Shown here in pieces: positions 40,358 through 47,836 of a stretch of 64,000 nucleotides of DNA (its first letter is position 1; each line of letters opens with the position of its first letter). Below the pieces are notes generated by a model. That model saw only the letters and a program-made list of their open reading frames with translations, searched no databases and was not told where the DNA came from. This stretch comes from Nocardioides sp. SLBN-35 (GTDB lineage Bacteria; Actinomycetota; Actinomycetes; Propionibacteriales; Nocardioidaceae). The position numbers and the translations under genes were made by a program. The stretch spans positions 1,984,001-2,048,000 of the forward strand of contig NZ_VFNU01000001.1 in the NCBI RefSeq assembly GCF_006715725.1. The letters are read 5' to 3'.

Positions 40358-40609
40358 TCAGTCGACCTCGGACTCCACGAAGGGGTGCTCGGCGACGTAC
40401 TGCTCGGTGTGGCGGTACTGCTGGGCGATGTAGTCCTCGAGCCGGCTCGCCTCCACCCGCCACTGGCCGCGCCCGCCGATCTTGATCGCGGGCAGCTCGC
40501 CACGGCGCACCAGCGCGTACACCTGCGCGCTCGAGGTGTTGAGCACCTCGGCGACGTCGGCGAGCGTCAGGAAGCGCGGGCTGCCGGGCTGGCCGGGACG
40601 GTCGGGCAT
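40358..40609 (-). CDS. Excisionase-type helix-turn-helix protein
   Basis: An 83-residue winged-helix protein of the MerR/excisionase group. The core is FLTLADVAEVLNTSSAQVYALVRRGELPAIKIGGRGQWRVEASRLEDYI (in successive pieces), then a charged tail. It is a widespread actinobacterial small DNA-binding protein. No integrase is nearby, so a chromosomal regulator is more likely than a phage excisionase. The ATG at 40609 was chosen; the upstream extension lacks conservation and a ribosome site. It converges on htrA with a 7-base gap. Confidence 0.85.
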   Translation of the reverse strand: MPDRPGQPGSPRFLTLADVAEVLNTSSAQVYALVRRGELPAIKIGGRGQWRVEASRLEDYIAQQYRHTEQYVAEHPFVESEVD

Positions 40610-40710
40610 GGCCCCATCGTCGCATCCGGTCCCGACCTCCGCAGCCCGGGACACGGCGTACCTGTGGACGGCCAGGTGACGCCGGCCGGTTCGGCCTGCA
40701 TGATGACCGG

Positions 40711-41406
40711 GTGACTCGGGATCTCGGGAGTTCCGTGGGCACGCCTGTCCCTCCGGCCGCGCAACGCGTGGCGCGGCCGGCCTGGCGTGATCCCCGGCTG
40801 TGGCTCGGCGTGCTGCTCGTGACCGGCTCGGTCGTCCTCGGAGCGCGGCTCCTGGCGGCAGCCGACGACTCCGTGACGGTGTGGGCGCTGTCGGGGGAGC
40901 GGGGTGCCGGCGCCCCGGTCGCCGCCGCCGACCTCGTCGTCCAACGGGTGCGCTTCGCCGACGACGCGACGCTGGAGCGCTACTTCACGGCCGACGAGCC
41001 GGTCCCCGACGACCTGGTCCTGGTCCGCGCGGTCGGCGAGGGCGAGCTGCTGGCCCGCTCGGCCGTCGGTGCGGCCGACGAGGAGGCCGTGCTGCGGGTG
41101 CCGCTCGAGGTCGACCCCAACCGCGTGCCGCCGGACGTCGCGGCCGGCTCCGTGGTCGACGTGTGGCTCACCGACGGCTCCGGCCCGGTGGCCGCACCCA
41201 CGGCCGCGAAGGGCGCCGACGACAAGGCCGACGGGCCGGCGCTCAGCGGGGTCACGGTCGTCGCCGCGCCGTCGTACGACGACACCTTCGCCGTCACCGG
41301 CGCCCGTCAGCTCGTGGTCGCCGTCGACGACGACCGGGCGGCGGAGTTCGAGCTGCTCCTCAGCACCCTGCAGGACCCGGTGATCCGGATCCTGCAGCGT
41401 TCGTGA
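40711..41406 (+). CDS. SAF-domain protein (CpaB/RcpC-like)
   Basis: A 231-residue membrane protein. One N-terminal helix (LWLGVLLVTGSVVLGARLLAA) is followed by a SAF-like domain (GAPVAAADLVVQRVRFADDATLERYF; ELLARSAVGAADEEAVLRVPLEV) and a second beta domain. The layout matches CpaB/RcpC, a periplasmic component of Flp-type pili. Other pilus genes are absent apart from the CpaE-like neighbour. CATGAT (40699-40704) lies 6 bases before the GTG with no ribosome site. The next gene begins 7 bases after its stop. Confidence 0.82.
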   Translation: MTRDLGSSVGTPVPPAAQRVARPAWRDPRLWLGVLLVTGSVVLGARLLAAADDSVTVWALSGERGAGAPVAAADLVVQRVRFADDATLERYFTADEPVPDDLVLVRAVGEGELLARSAVGAADEEAVLRVPLEVDPNRVPPDVAAGSVVDVWLTDGSGPVAAPTAAKGADDKADGPALSGVTVVAAPSYDDTFAVTGARQLVVAVDDDRAAEFELLLSTLQDPVIRILQRS

Positions 41407-41413
41407 GGCCCGC

Positions 41414-42649
41414 ATGGCCGGCGTGAGCGTCGTCCTGCTGGTCTCGACGGGCGCCGCCTGGGAGTCGCGGGCGCTGACCACGCTCAACGAGCACCCCGCC
41501 ACCGTGCTGCTCAAGCGCTGCGTCGACGTGCCCGACCTGATGGCCGCCGCCCGCACCGGCCAGGCCGACGTCGCGGTGGTGGCCGCGGACCTGCCCGGGC
41601 TCGACCACGGCGTGGTCGACGACCTGCGCCAGCACGGCGTCCGGGTGGTCGGCGTGGCCTCCGACCTCGACCTCGCCCGACCCCGCGCCGCCCGGATCGG
41701 CGTGGTCACGGTGCTGGCCGCCGACCGGGTCGGCGAGCTGGCCGGTCTGGTCGTCGGTCTGCCGGCCGACCCGACCCACCCCGTGCCGGCGTACGACACA
41801 GCACCCGACACCGCACCCGACACCGCGTCCGACACCGCGTCCCGGCCCTCCGGCGGGCCTGCCGGCCGGGTGCTCGCCGTGTGGGGCGCCGGGGGAGCGC
41901 CGGGTCGCACCACCTTGGCGAGCGGTCTGGCCGGCGAGCTCGCCCGCCGTGGGCTGACCACGCTGCTGGTGGATGCCGACCCCCACGGCGGTGCCGTCGC
42001 CCAGCATCTGGGCGTCCTCGACGAGGTGTCCGGGCTCCTCTCGGCTGCGCGCCTGGTCGGCGCCGGCACCCTCGACGAGCGCTTCGTCACCGTGCAGCGC
42101 CGGCTCTCCGACCACCTGCGGGTGCTGACCGGGCTGCCGCGCCCCGACCGTTGGGCCGAGCTGCGGCCCGGCACGCTGACCGCGATCGTCGAGCGCGCCC
42201 GCCAGGACGGCCAGGTCGTCCTCGACACCGGCTTCAGCCTCGAGCCCGACGCCGGCGAGCCCACCGCCCGTCCCGAGCGCAACGGGCTGACCCGCGAGGC
42301 CGTCGAGGTCGCCGACGAGGTGGTCCTCGTCGGCTCCGCCGACCCGGTCGGCCTGGCCCGGCTGGCCCGCGCCCTCACCGAGCTCCACGAGCACGTCCCC
42401 GACCCGCGGGTGCGTGTCGTCGTCAACAGGATGCGTCCCACCCTGGGCTGGCGTGAGGCCGACGTGGTGACCATGCTCGCCGGCTTCGGCCCGCACCTCG
42501 ACGTGCACTTCCTGCCCGACGACCAGGCCGCCGTCGACCGGGCGCTGGTCGCCGGCCGACTGCTCGTCGAGTCCGGAGAGTGCGCGCTGACCCGGGGCAT
42601 CGCGCGGCTGCTCGACGCCATGGCGGGGCCGCCCGCGCGACTGGCATAG
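41414..42649 (+). CDS. CpaE/MinD-like P-loop ATPase
   Basis: A 411-residue protein. An N-terminal receiver-like domain (1-115, DVAVVAADLPGLDHGVVDDL) is joined by a flexible linker with four DTA(P/S) repeats to a MinD/ParA-type ATPase. The ATPase shows VWGAGGAPGRTTLASGLAGELA (deviant Walker A, GAPGRTT) and LLVDADPHGG (Walker A-prime/Asp). Such proteins place Flp pilus or polar machinery. It overlaps functionally with the upstream SAF-domain gene. No secretion ATPase or pilin gene is nearby, so the partners may be encoded elsewhere. Confidence 0.85.
   Translation: MAGVSVVLLVSTGAAWESRALTTLNEHPATVLLKRCVDVPDLMAAARTGQADVAVVAADLPGLDHGVVDDLRQHGVRVVGVASDLDLARPRAARIGVVTVLAADRVGELAGLVVGLPADPTHPVPAYDTAPDTAPDTASDTASRPSGGPAGRVLAVWGAGGAPGRTTLASGLAGELARRGLTTLLVDADPHGGAVAQHLGVLDEVSGLLSAARLVGAGTLDERFVTVQRRLSDHLRVLTGLPRPDRWAELRPGTLTAIVERARQDGQVVLDTGFSLEPDAGEPTARPERNGLTREAVEVADEVVLVGSADPVGLARLARALTELHEHVPDPRVRVVVNRMRPTLGWREADVVTMLAGFGPHLDVHFLPDDQAAVDRALVAGRLLVESGECALTRGIARLLDAMAGPPARLA
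41795..41842 (+). repeat. Four 12-bp tandem units coding DTA(P/S)
   Basis: Four in-frame units of GACAC(A/C)GC(A/G)(C/T)CC encode DTAP, DTAP, DTAS, DTAS (from residue 128) in the linker of the CpaE-like protein. Copy number could change without frameshift. Confidence 0.85.
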
Positions 42650-42656
42650 TGGCCCG

Positions 42657-43313
42657 ATGGCGCGCATCCCGGTCCCCGACGTCCTGTTCCGGGTCCTCGG
42701 CCGGCAGCTGGGCGGCCCGTCCGGCCCGCTCGGCGGCCTGGTCGCGCGGATGCTCAACAAGGGCAACGCGGCGCCGGTGGCCGCGGCCGTCGAGGCGCTC
42801 GGGCTGAGCGGCACCGAGGCCGTGGCCGACATCGGCTTCGGTGGCGGGGTCGGGCTCGACCTGCTGCTGGCAGCGACCGACCGCGGCGGCCGGGTGCACG
42901 GCGTCGAGCCGTCGGTGGACATGCTGGCCCGCGCCCGGAAGGCGCATCCCGAGGCGGTGGCCGCTGGGCGGCTCGAGCTGCACGAGGCGACCATGGCGTC
43001 GCTGCCCTTCGCGGACGGCGCGTTGGACGGCTGGATCACCACCAACACCGTCTACTTCGTCGACGACCTCGACGTCGCGCTGCGCGAGGCCGCGCGGGTG
43101 CTCGCGCCGGGAGCACGCGGGGTGGTGGGGATCGCCGAGCCGGAGTGGATGGCGCGCCAGCCGTTCGCCCGCCACGGGTTCACGGTGCGGCCGGTGGCCG
43201 AGGTCGTGCAGGCACTGGAGGCGACCGGGCTGGAGGTCGAGCACCGCACGCTCGGGCACCGCGAGCCGGCGTTCCACCTGCTCGTCGGCACCCGGCCCGG
43301 CGTCAGGAGCTGA
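42657..43313 (+). CDS. Class I SAM-dependent methyltransferase
   Basis: A 218-residue methyltransferase (UbiE/MT11-like). Motif I is VADIGFGGGVGLDLLLAAT, motif II HGVEPSVDMLARAR, and motif IV LDGWITTNTVYFVDDL. The substrate is unknown. CATAGT (42645-42650) lies 6 bases before the ATG and no ribosome site is visible, so it may have a leaderless promoter inside the end of the ATPase gene. It overlaps the convergent membrane-protein gene by 11 bases. Confidence 0.85.
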   Translation: MARIPVPDVLFRVLGRQLGGPSGPLGGLVARMLNKGNAAPVAAAVEALGLSGTEAVADIGFGGGVGLDLLLAATDRGGRVHGVEPSVDMLARARKAHPEAVAAGRLELHEATMASLPFADGALDGWITTNTVYFVDDLDVALREAARVLAPGARGVVGIAEPEWMARQPFARHGFTVRPVAEVVQALEATGLEVEHRTLGHREPAFHLLVGTRPGVRS

Positions 43314-44637
43314 ACAGCAGGAACAGCCCGCCCGCGGTGAACCCGACCATCACGAAGAGCAGCGGCAGCTGCCCGGTGATCTGGTCGCGCTTGGGCAACA
43401 GGCTCAGTGCCCGGTCGTGCGCGGCGACGGCGGCGACGACGTGCCCGATCACGACGGCCAGCACCTTGACCGTGGCCAGCACCTCGGGGTGGTAGGAGAA
43501 CCAGTACGACGGCTCGACGGCCGCCGTACCGAGGATGTCCCAACCCTTGCCCAGCGGGTCGCTGGCCCGGGCGAGCGTCTGGGTGCCGACGTCGATGAAC
43601 AGGGTCAGGTAGTGCGCGACGATGTAGCCGAGCACGATCGGGACGATCGAGTGGGCGTAGTGCCGCGCCAGCTGACGACGCGGCACGTCGGCCCGCGAGG
43701 GTGTCAGCGCGCTGCCGATGCTGAACAGCAGCCCGGCGGTGAGGCAGAAGACGACCAGTGCGACGTTGTCGAGCAGGAACTTGCTGACCGAGGCGTTCTG
43801 GTAGGTCTTGACCCAGAAGGCCGACTCCGCGAAGGAGTCGAAGGCGGTGCTGCCGAACAGTACGGCGACCACACCGACCAGGCCCGGTGTGGGCGGGATG
43901 GTCGAGAGGTTGGCCAGCGGGCTGCGAAGCACCAGGCGGCCGTCGACCCGCGCCCACGGCGAGAGCTTCGCGATCAGCGAGGAGTAGACCTCGAACGGGT
44001 CGGCGTTCTCGTAGAAGCGGTTGCCGAACACGGCACCGCCGATGAGCATCGCGCCGACGTAGATCGCGCACCACAGCCGGACGCTGCCGAGCTCGGTGGG
44101 ATGGGTGGAGGCCAGCTCCAGCCACACGAAGGCGAACAGGCCGAGCGCCGCCGGCCACAGTCCCAGCCGCTCGGGGTAGCGGACCAGGCCCTCGTCGGGG
44201 TCGCTGCCGGCCAGCCGGGCGATGCCGGCGTTGATGGTGCGGACCGGGCTGATCGCCCGCCACACCGGGCCGAACAGCGCGGAGGCGAAGACGAGCCCGA
44301 CCCACCACCACACGTAGAAGATGCCGAAGAACGGGTTGGTCAGGGTGTTCTGGCCGAGCACCGCGGTGAACACGGTGTAGAGCGCGACGAGCATGCCGAC
44401 CACGCGGAGCACGACGGGGAAGGCGGCCGAGCCGCTGACCCGGTCCAGCCAGGCGGGGGCCGGGCGACCGGGGTGCGCTCCGCCGTCGTAGCGCGGACGT
44501 CGCCAGGCCACGACGAGGACCGTGAAGGACACGACCAGCGCGGCGACCGCGCCGGACACGGCCAGCTCGAGCGAGATCGGCAGGTCGGCCTGACCGCCGA
44601 TGCCGTGGGCTTCGACGGTCCCGGAGAGCGGGGTCAT
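43303..44637 (-). CDS. Polytopic membrane protein of unknown function
   Basis: A 444-residue integral membrane protein with about ten to eleven helices. Conserved-looking polar sites within the membrane regions are FYVWWWVGLVFASALFGPVWRAISPVRTIN, FVWLELASTHPTELG and HYAHSIVPIVLGYIVAHYLTLF, with several His residues. I cannot name the family with confidence; similar proteins are annotated as hypothetical membrane proteins. The ATG overlaps the stop of the cupredoxin-like lipoprotein gene (ATGA), so the two are translated together. This and the His-rich helices suggest a metal-linked role (inference). Confidence 0.85.
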   Translation of the reverse strand: MTPLSGTVEAHGIGGQADLPISLELAVSGAVAALVVSFTVLVVAWRRPRYDGGAHPGRPAPAWLDRVSGSAAFPVVLRVVGMLVALYTVFTAVLGQNTLTNPFFGIFYVWWWVGLVFASALFGPVWRAISPVRTINAGIARLAGSDPDEGLVRYPERLGLWPAALGLFAFVWLELASTHPTELGSVRLWCAIYVGAMLIGGAVFGNRFYENADPFEVYSSLIAKLSPWARVDGRLVLRSPLANLSTIPPTPGLVGVVAVLFGSTAFDSFAESAFWVKTYQNASVSKFLLDNVALVVFCLTAGLLFSIGSALTPSRADVPRRQLARHYAHSIVPIVLGYIVAHYLTLFIDVGTQTLARASDPLGKGWDILGTAAVEPSYWFSYHPEVLATVKVLAVVIGHVVAAVAAHDRALSLLPKRDQITGQLPLLFVMVGFTAGGLFLLFSS

Positions 44638-44993
44638 CGGACTTCGAGCTGGACGATGATCTGCGGCGGGTCGTGCGACTCCACCTCGATCACGCCGGGG
44701 CGGTCGATCGTGATCGGGAAGGTCTTGGTCCCGACGTCGTAGGCGAACTCCTGCTCGGGGTCGGAGTGCATGTGCAGCGAGCCGGCGGTGTCGGCCGTCA
44801 CGACCAGGTCGACCGGCTGGCCGGCGGCCACCTTGACCCGGTCGCCCTTCGGCGTGATCTCGCCGTTCTTGACCGTGATGTCGACCACGACCTTCTCGTC
44901 GGTGCCCGCCTTCTCGTCGGAGCCGCACGCGGTGGCGGTCCCGAGGATCATGATCCCGGCGAGCGCCGCGCCGATGACGCGCAGCCGCTGCAT
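44634..44993 (-). CDS. Cupredoxin-like lipoprotein
   Basis: A 119-residue secreted lipoprotein. The signal sequence ends in the lipobox TATAC (Cys23). The mature domain (VVVDITVKNGEITPKGDRVKVAAGQPVDLVVTADTAG, SLHMHSDPEQEFAYDVGTK, in pieces) has the beta-sandwich pattern of cupredoxins, with HMH as a possible metal site but no clear Cys-His-Met set. It is the first gene of a two-gene unit with the following polytopic membrane protein. AGGAGG precedes the ATG by 4 bases. Copper or another metal at the cell surface is a reasonable but unproven ligand. Confidence 0.82.
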   Translation of the reverse strand: MQRLRVIGAALAGIMILGTATACGSDEKAGTDEKVVVDITVKNGEITPKGDRVKVAAGQPVDLVVTADTAGSLHMHSDPEQEFAYDVGTKTFPITIDRPGVIEVESHDPPQIIVQLEVR

Positions 44994-45135
44994 GGTTCCT
45001 CCTGTCGCAGAACATCCGCGGACGAATCCACGGATGATCGATGTTGTCTGCCAGAATCTCATGTGATCCCAAGGCGACCGGATGGGGCCGGTCGCCGATG
45101 CTTCGGGGATCCGACCAGAGAGGCTGGGGAACCAC

Positions 45136-46611
45136 GTGGTGGATCGGGTGCGCCCGCGGGACCTGACATTCCTCGAGCAGGAGTCGGCCGAGACCCCGCA
45201 GCACAACGCGACCATCGAGATCTTCGATCCCGGTGAGGGTCCCGAGGCGTTCGACCACGCCCGTCTCGTGGGGCTGATCCGCGACCGGATCGCGTTCGTG
45301 CCGCGCTATCGCCAGCGGCTGCAGGCGGTTCCCGGGCACCTCGCCAACCCGGTGTGGGTCGACGACGAGAAGTTCGACATCGGCTTCCACGTGCGACGCT
45401 CCGCGCTGCCGCGCCCCGGCACGTCCGCCCAGCTCCTCGAGCTGGTGTCGCGGATCGTGTCGCGTCCGCTCGACCGCAGCCGTCCGCTGTGGGAGATCTA
45501 CTTCGTCGAGGGACTCGAGGGCGGCCGTGTCGCGCTGCTGTCGAAGACCCACCAGGCGCTGGTCGACGGCGTCCACACCGTCGACCTCGGCCAGCTGCTG
45601 CTCGACCTGCAGCCCGAGGCGCGTGCGCTCGAGCCCGACGACTGGCAGCCGCGACGCTCGCCCAACCCCGCGAACCTGCTGGCCACCGCCGTCCGCGAGA
45701 ACCTCACCGACCCCGGCGAGCTGCTCGACACGGTCCGCACCGGCTCCCGTGCCCTGGCCCGCACCGCCGACCGGCGCAGCGAGCGGGCCCGCTCGTTCCT
45801 CGCCGCCGCGACCGGCCGGCGTCCCAAGACCCGCGGCGTCATCAACGGCCCGCTCTCCCAGCAGCGTCGCGTCGTCACCGTCGAGACCCGCCTGGCCGAC
45901 TACCGCCGCATCCGCGAGGCCCACGGCGGCACCGTCAACGACGTCATCCTCGCCACCGTCACCGGTGCCCTCCGCGCCTGGCTGATGACCCGCTCCGAGT
46001 CGATGGGCGGGCTGCGCCAGGTGCGCGCCGTGGTCCCGGTCTCGGTCATCGACGAGGAGCTCGAGGCGACCTCGCTCGGCAGCCAGATCGCCGCCCACTT
46101 CGTCGACCTGCCGATCGGCGAGACCAGTCCCGTGGTCCGCCTGCACCAGGTGTCGTACTCGTTCCAGGCCCACAAGGACACCGGCCGCAGTGTCGCCGCC
46201 AACCGGCTCGCGGGCATCGCCGGCTTCGCGCCGACCACCTTCCACGCCATCGGCTCCCGGGTCGCCTCCGTCGAGCTGCGCCGCGGCTACCAGCTCTCGG
46301 TCACCAACGTCCCCGGCCCGCAGGCGCCGCTGTACGCCGCCGGCGCCCGCATGGTCGCCAGCTATCCCGTCCCGCCGCTGACGCCCGGGCACCCCCTGGC
46401 GATCGGCGTGACGTCGTACGACGGCGGCGTCTACTACGGCATCACCGCCGACCGCGACTGGATCCCCGACGCAGAGGTGCTGGGCGCGTGCGTGCGCGAG
46501 GCGCTCGACGAGCTGATCGACCTGTCCTCGGCGACCCGGCAGCGCGCCCCGCGCGGGCGGCGTACGACGAAGTCCACCTCGAAGGGGTCGGCGAAGGGCA
46601 AGCAGGACTGA
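45136..46611 (+). CDS. WS/DGAT family acyltransferase with variant active site
   Basis: A 491-residue protein of the wax ester synthase/diacylglycerol acyltransferase family. The N-terminal domain shows RPRDLTFLEQES, PLDRSRPLWEIYFVEGL and the active-site motif as KTHQALVDGVH; the second His of HHxxxDG is replaced by Gln140, while Asp144 is kept. The C-terminal domain has the usual SVTNVPGPQAPLYAAGA. The loss of the presumed base leaves catalysis uncertain. GTG at 45136 was chosen, with purine-rich GAGAGGCTGGGGA upstream; a GTG at 45139 is equivalent. Confidence 0.88.
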   Translation: MVDRVRPRDLTFLEQESAETPQHNATIEIFDPGEGPEAFDHARLVGLIRDRIAFVPRYRQRLQAVPGHLANPVWVDDEKFDIGFHVRRSALPRPGTSAQLLELVSRIVSRPLDRSRPLWEIYFVEGLEGGRVALLSKTHQALVDGVHTVDLGQLLLDLQPEARALEPDDWQPRRSPNPANLLATAVRENLTDPGELLDTVRTGSRALARTADRRSERARSFLAAATGRRPKTRGVINGPLSQQRRVVTVETRLADYRRIREAHGGTVNDVILATVTGALRAWLMTRSESMGGLRQVRAVVPVSVIDEELEATSLGSQIAAHFVDLPIGETSPVVRLHQVSYSFQAHKDTGRSVAANRLAGIAGFAPTTFHAIGSRVASVELRRGYQLSVTNVPGPQAPLYAAGARMVASYPVPPLTPGHPLAIGVTSYDGGVYYGITADRDWIPDAEVLGACVREALDELIDLSSATRQRAPRGRRTTKSTSKGSAKGKQD

Positions 46612-46619
46612 GTGGGATC

Positions 46620-46811
46620 ATGGGTCCCGTGATCCCGCTGCATCTCGGTGCCCTGCACCCCGTCGAGCAGATCGCCACGATCGTGCTCGCGTTCGGGCCG
46701 TTCCTGGTGCTGGGGATCGTGATCGCCGTCCGCCGCCGCGCCGAGTCCGACGAGGACATCGAAGACCTCGAGGATCTCGGCGCGACGGAGGAGCACGACC
46801 AGAACGGCTAG
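46620..46811 (+). CDS. Small membrane protein
   Basis: A 63-residue protein with one membrane helix (VEQIATIVLAFGPFLVLGIVIAV) followed by RRR and a strongly acidic tail (ESDEDIEDLEDLGATEEHD). I recognise no family. It starts 8 bases after the acyltransferase stop and converges on a DUF2505 gene with a 4-base overlap. GTG at 46629 is an alternative start. Confidence 0.65.
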   Translation: MGPVIPLHLGALHPVEQIATIVLAFGPFLVLGIVIAVRRRAESDEDIEDLEDLGATEEHDQNG

Positions 46812-47290
46812 CCGGCGAGCCACTCCTTGCCGGTGCGCTCCTCGGCACGCAGCGCGCTGCCGAGGAGCTTGGCCAGCAGCTCCTCGATCTTGCCGGCGAC
46901 GAGCGGGATCTTGACCTTGATCTCGAGCTCGACGGTCTCCTTGGTCACGCCACCGGTCTCGACGAGCGTCGCGGTGCCGTTGATCTCGCCCGGCTTGCCG
47001 GGGATGCCGACGGTGACGGTCGCCTTCAGGGGGCTCGCCCAGGTCTCGGTCTGCACGATCGTGGTGGTCTCGCCGATGAACTTCTTCGCGAACGACGGCA
47101 CCTTGTCGGTGGGCTGCTCCATCTCGATCCGCACGGCCTTCGCGTCGACATTGCCCTCGATCTCGACGCTGTAGGACGTCGCGCGCTGGTTGCGGCACAC
47201 GGTCTCGCGGAACACCGGGTCGGAGAGCATGGCCGCGACCTCGATCGCGGGGGCGTCGTACGTCATCTCGTGCACCAGCTTGGTCGCCAT
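46808..47290 (-). CDS. DUF2505 family protein, paralogue 2
   Basis: A 160-residue protein of the SRPBCC-like DUF2505 family. Landmarks are HEMTYDAPAIEVAAMLSDPVFRETVC, a central beta-rich part and the C-terminal helix KIPLVAGKIEELLAKLLGSALRAEERTGKEWL. The fold can hold a lipid or small hydrophobic ligand, but the function is unknown. It is a tandem duplicate of the gene just upstream, separated by 1 base from its stop. Confidence 0.88.
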   Translation of the reverse strand: MATKLVHEMTYDAPAIEVAAMLSDPVFRETVCRNQRATSYSVEIEGNVDAKAVRIEMEQPTDKVPSFAKKFIGETTTIVQTETWASPLKATVTVGIPGKPGEINGTATLVETGGVTKETVELEIKVKIPLVAGKIEELLAKLLGSALRAEERTGKEWLAG

Positions 47291-47291
47291 C

Positions 47292-47774
47292 TCAGCGCTC
47301 TCCCTTCAGCCAGGCCACGCCCACCGCGTGCTCGGTGGTGAGGCCTGCGTCGATGTTGTCGGCCATCAGCTTCTCCAGCTTCCCGGCGATCAGCGGCACC
47401 TTGACGACGACGTCGAGGTCCTGGACGTACGACGTGCCGCCACCCGCCGCGGACAGCCGGATCGTCCCCGTCGCCCTGGTGGGCTTGCCGGGTGCGGTGA
47501 TCTCGATCGTGCCAGAGGTGGCGTCGTTCCACGACTCCCTGACCACCGCCTGGGTGGTGTCCCCGGCGATCTTCTTGGCGATCGCGGGCAGCCCGGCGGT
47601 GTTCTGCACCTGGTCGCTGACCAGCGTGAACCCGGCACCGGCCGGGGTGAGGGTGACGTCGATGGAGACGACGTCCTGGGCGGCGCCGACCTTCTCGCGG
47701 AAGGCGGGGTCCGCGAGCATCGCGAACACCTCCTCCGGCGGGGCGTCGTAGGCGAGCTCTCGGCTGTATCGCAT
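47292..47774 (-). CDS. DUF2505 family protein, paralogue 1
   Basis: A 160-residue SRPBCC-like protein. It shares the layout of its downstream neighbour: RELAYDAPPEEVFAMLADPAFREKVGAA, TPAGAGFTLVSDQVQNTAGLPAIAKKIAGDTT and the C-terminal VKVPLIAGKLEKLMADNIDAGLTTEHAVGVAWLKGE. Function is unknown. The ATG at 47774 was chosen because it matches the paralogue start; upstream ATGs at 47783 and 47786 add only MMSR or part of it. It is divergent from the glutamate dehydrogenase gene, 62 bases apart. Confidence 0.87.
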   Translation of the reverse strand: MRYSRELAYDAPPEEVFAMLADPAFREKVGAAQDVVSIDVTLTPAGAGFTLVSDQVQNTAGLPAIAKKIAGDTTQAVVRESWNDATSGTIEITAPGKPTRATGTIRLSAAGGGTSYVQDLDVVVKVPLIAGKLEKLMADNIDAGLTTEHAVGVAWLKGER

Positions 47775-47836
47775 ACGAGACATCATGTCGCATGGGTCAG
47801 TTGTGAGGCGTCATGACGAGGTCCTAGTGTCGAGGT

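Noticed and set aside
40358..40609. Phage excisionase
   Set aside because: The fold fits, but no integrase, attachment site or other phage gene is nearby.
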